Position numbers and translations under genes: made by a program | In this document: in pieces, positions 5,479 through 5,826 of the stretch | Position numbering within the stretch: the stretch's first letter is position 1 | How the letters are laid out: each line of letters starts with the position of its first letter | The notes under the pieces: generated by a model | Databases searched by the model: none | Seen by the model: the letters and a program-made list of their open reading frames with translations, nothing else | What the model was told of the DNA's origin: nothing | DNA from: JAVZLH01 sp038883475 | GTDB taxonomy: Archaea; Thermoproteota; Bathyarchaeia; Bathyarchaeales; Bathycorpusculaceae | Direction of reading: 5' to 3' | DNA length: 5,826 bases | NCBI GenBank assembly: GCA_038883475.1 | Contig: JAVZMA010000032.1 | Coordinates: 1 to 5,826, forward strand

Positions 5479-5826
5479 AGGCGGATGTTGTTGTTGTCGG
5501 AGCTGGACCAGCGGGTTTAGCTGCGGCAGTAAAGGCTTGGGATGAAGGCGTAAGAGACATTTACTTGATTGAGAGGAACTTTGAGTTAGGCGGCATACTG
5601 CCTCAATGTATCCATGACGGTTTCGGCACAGTAACTTTTAAGCAGACGTTGACTGGTCCAGAATATGCGCAACGTTACATTGACATGCTAGCAAAAACTG
5701 GAGTGAAAGTAAAACTAAACACTATGGTTTTGAATATAACCCATGAAAAGAAAGTTATGGCGGTAAACTCTGAGGATGGAATGTTTGAAATAGACGCTAA
5801 AGCATTAATTCTCGCTACGGGATGCC
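5475..5826 (+). CDS. Second flavoprotein of the glycerol operon, pyridine nucleotide-disulfide oxidoreductase type, partial
   Basis: Only the first 117 residues are present; the gene runs off the right edge. It opens with an FAD-binding Rossmann fold: GAGPAG at 9-14 and Glu33 (LIER) for the FAD ribose. LGGILPQCIHDGFG (38-51) follows; this GGIL-QCIH-GFG signature is typical of the flavoprotein encoded next to GlpA-like/BFD dehydrogenases in Bacillota and some archaea. ALILATGC (110-117) is the ATG motif ending the first FAD segment. Cys45 and Cys117 do not form a CxxC redox pair, and the family is not thioredoxin-reductase-like in this part. It probably accepts electrons from the [2Fe-2S] dehydrogenase and passes them to NAD(P)+ or another carrier; that is inference from gene order. 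It is not GlpB-like in sequence, so the classical GlpABC complex is not what this operon encodes. A full homolog would be about 400-420 residues. Confidence 0.85.
   Translation, partial: MKADVVVVGAGPAGLAAAVKAWDEGVRDIYLIERNFELGGILPQCIHDGFGTVTFKQTLTGPEYAQRYIDMLAKTGVKVKLNTMVLNITHEKKVMAVNSEDGMFEIDAKALILATGC

Noticed and set aside
4009..5507. Near-identical 33-nt gene starts at 4009 and 5475 (29 of 33 bases equal)
   Set aside because: Both encode the MKAD(I/V)VVVGAG start of FAD-binding Rossmann folds. Similarity fades right after, so shared fold and codon preference explain it without a recent duplication.
1..5826. tRNA, rRNA, CRISPR, insertion sequence or attachment site
   Set aside because: No cloverleaf-like B-box sequence, regularly spaced repeats, transposase motifs or target-site duplications were seen, and coding regions fill all but about 315 bases.

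Overview
The window reads as chromosomal DNA of a free-living prokaryote, most likely an archaeon; a Bathyarchaeia-like or other thermoproteotal origin is my guess from style, not proof. The hints are A/T-rich TATA-like boxes about 25 bp ahead of plausible transcript starts, purine-rich Shine-Dalgarno sites (GAGGGGAG, GGAG, AGGAGG), secreted proteins with simple Sec-type leaders, and an archaeal-style glycerol gene cluster. A bacterial origin is not excluded.

Layout. Positions 1-1714 (minus strand) hold the N-terminal 571 residues of a large secreted zinc metallopeptidase-like protein whose C-terminus lies beyond the left edge. A 155-bp divergent intergenic region (1715-1869) carries candidate promoters in both directions and a 13-bp-pair dyad. 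Positions 1870-2298 encode a 142-residue protein with one N-terminal membrane segment or signal and a low-complexity Glu/Gln/Asn/Ser/Thr-rich body that I do not recognise. After a 129-bp gap with a TATA-like box and a GC hairpin touching the ribosome binding site comes a glycerol catabolic operon on the plus strand: glycerol kinase (glpK, 2428-3978), a GlpA-type FAD-dependent glycerol-3-phosphate dehydrogenase with a C-terminal BFD-like [2Fe-2S] domain (4009-5478), and the start of a second flavoprotein of the pyridine nucleotide-disulfide oxidoreductase type (from 5475, cut by the right edge).

How the genes fit together. GlpK would phosphorylate glycerol to sn-glycerol-3-phosphate. The GlpA-like enzyme would oxidise this to dihydroxyacetone phosphate for glycolysis or gluconeogenesis. 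Electrons would leave its FAD through the [2Fe-2S] domain, plausibly to the second flavoprotein encoded with a 4-bp overlap. In related clusters a small DUF1667 protein often follows; it would lie just outside the window. The left-hand genes look like surface or exported proteins with no evident tie to glycerol metabolism.

I see no RNA gene, mobile element, CRISPR array or convincing terminator. Most of the window is ordinary. The points worth a second look are the two dyads at regulatory positions, the unfamiliar small exported protein, the metallopeptidase, and the route taken by electrons from the dehydrogenase.
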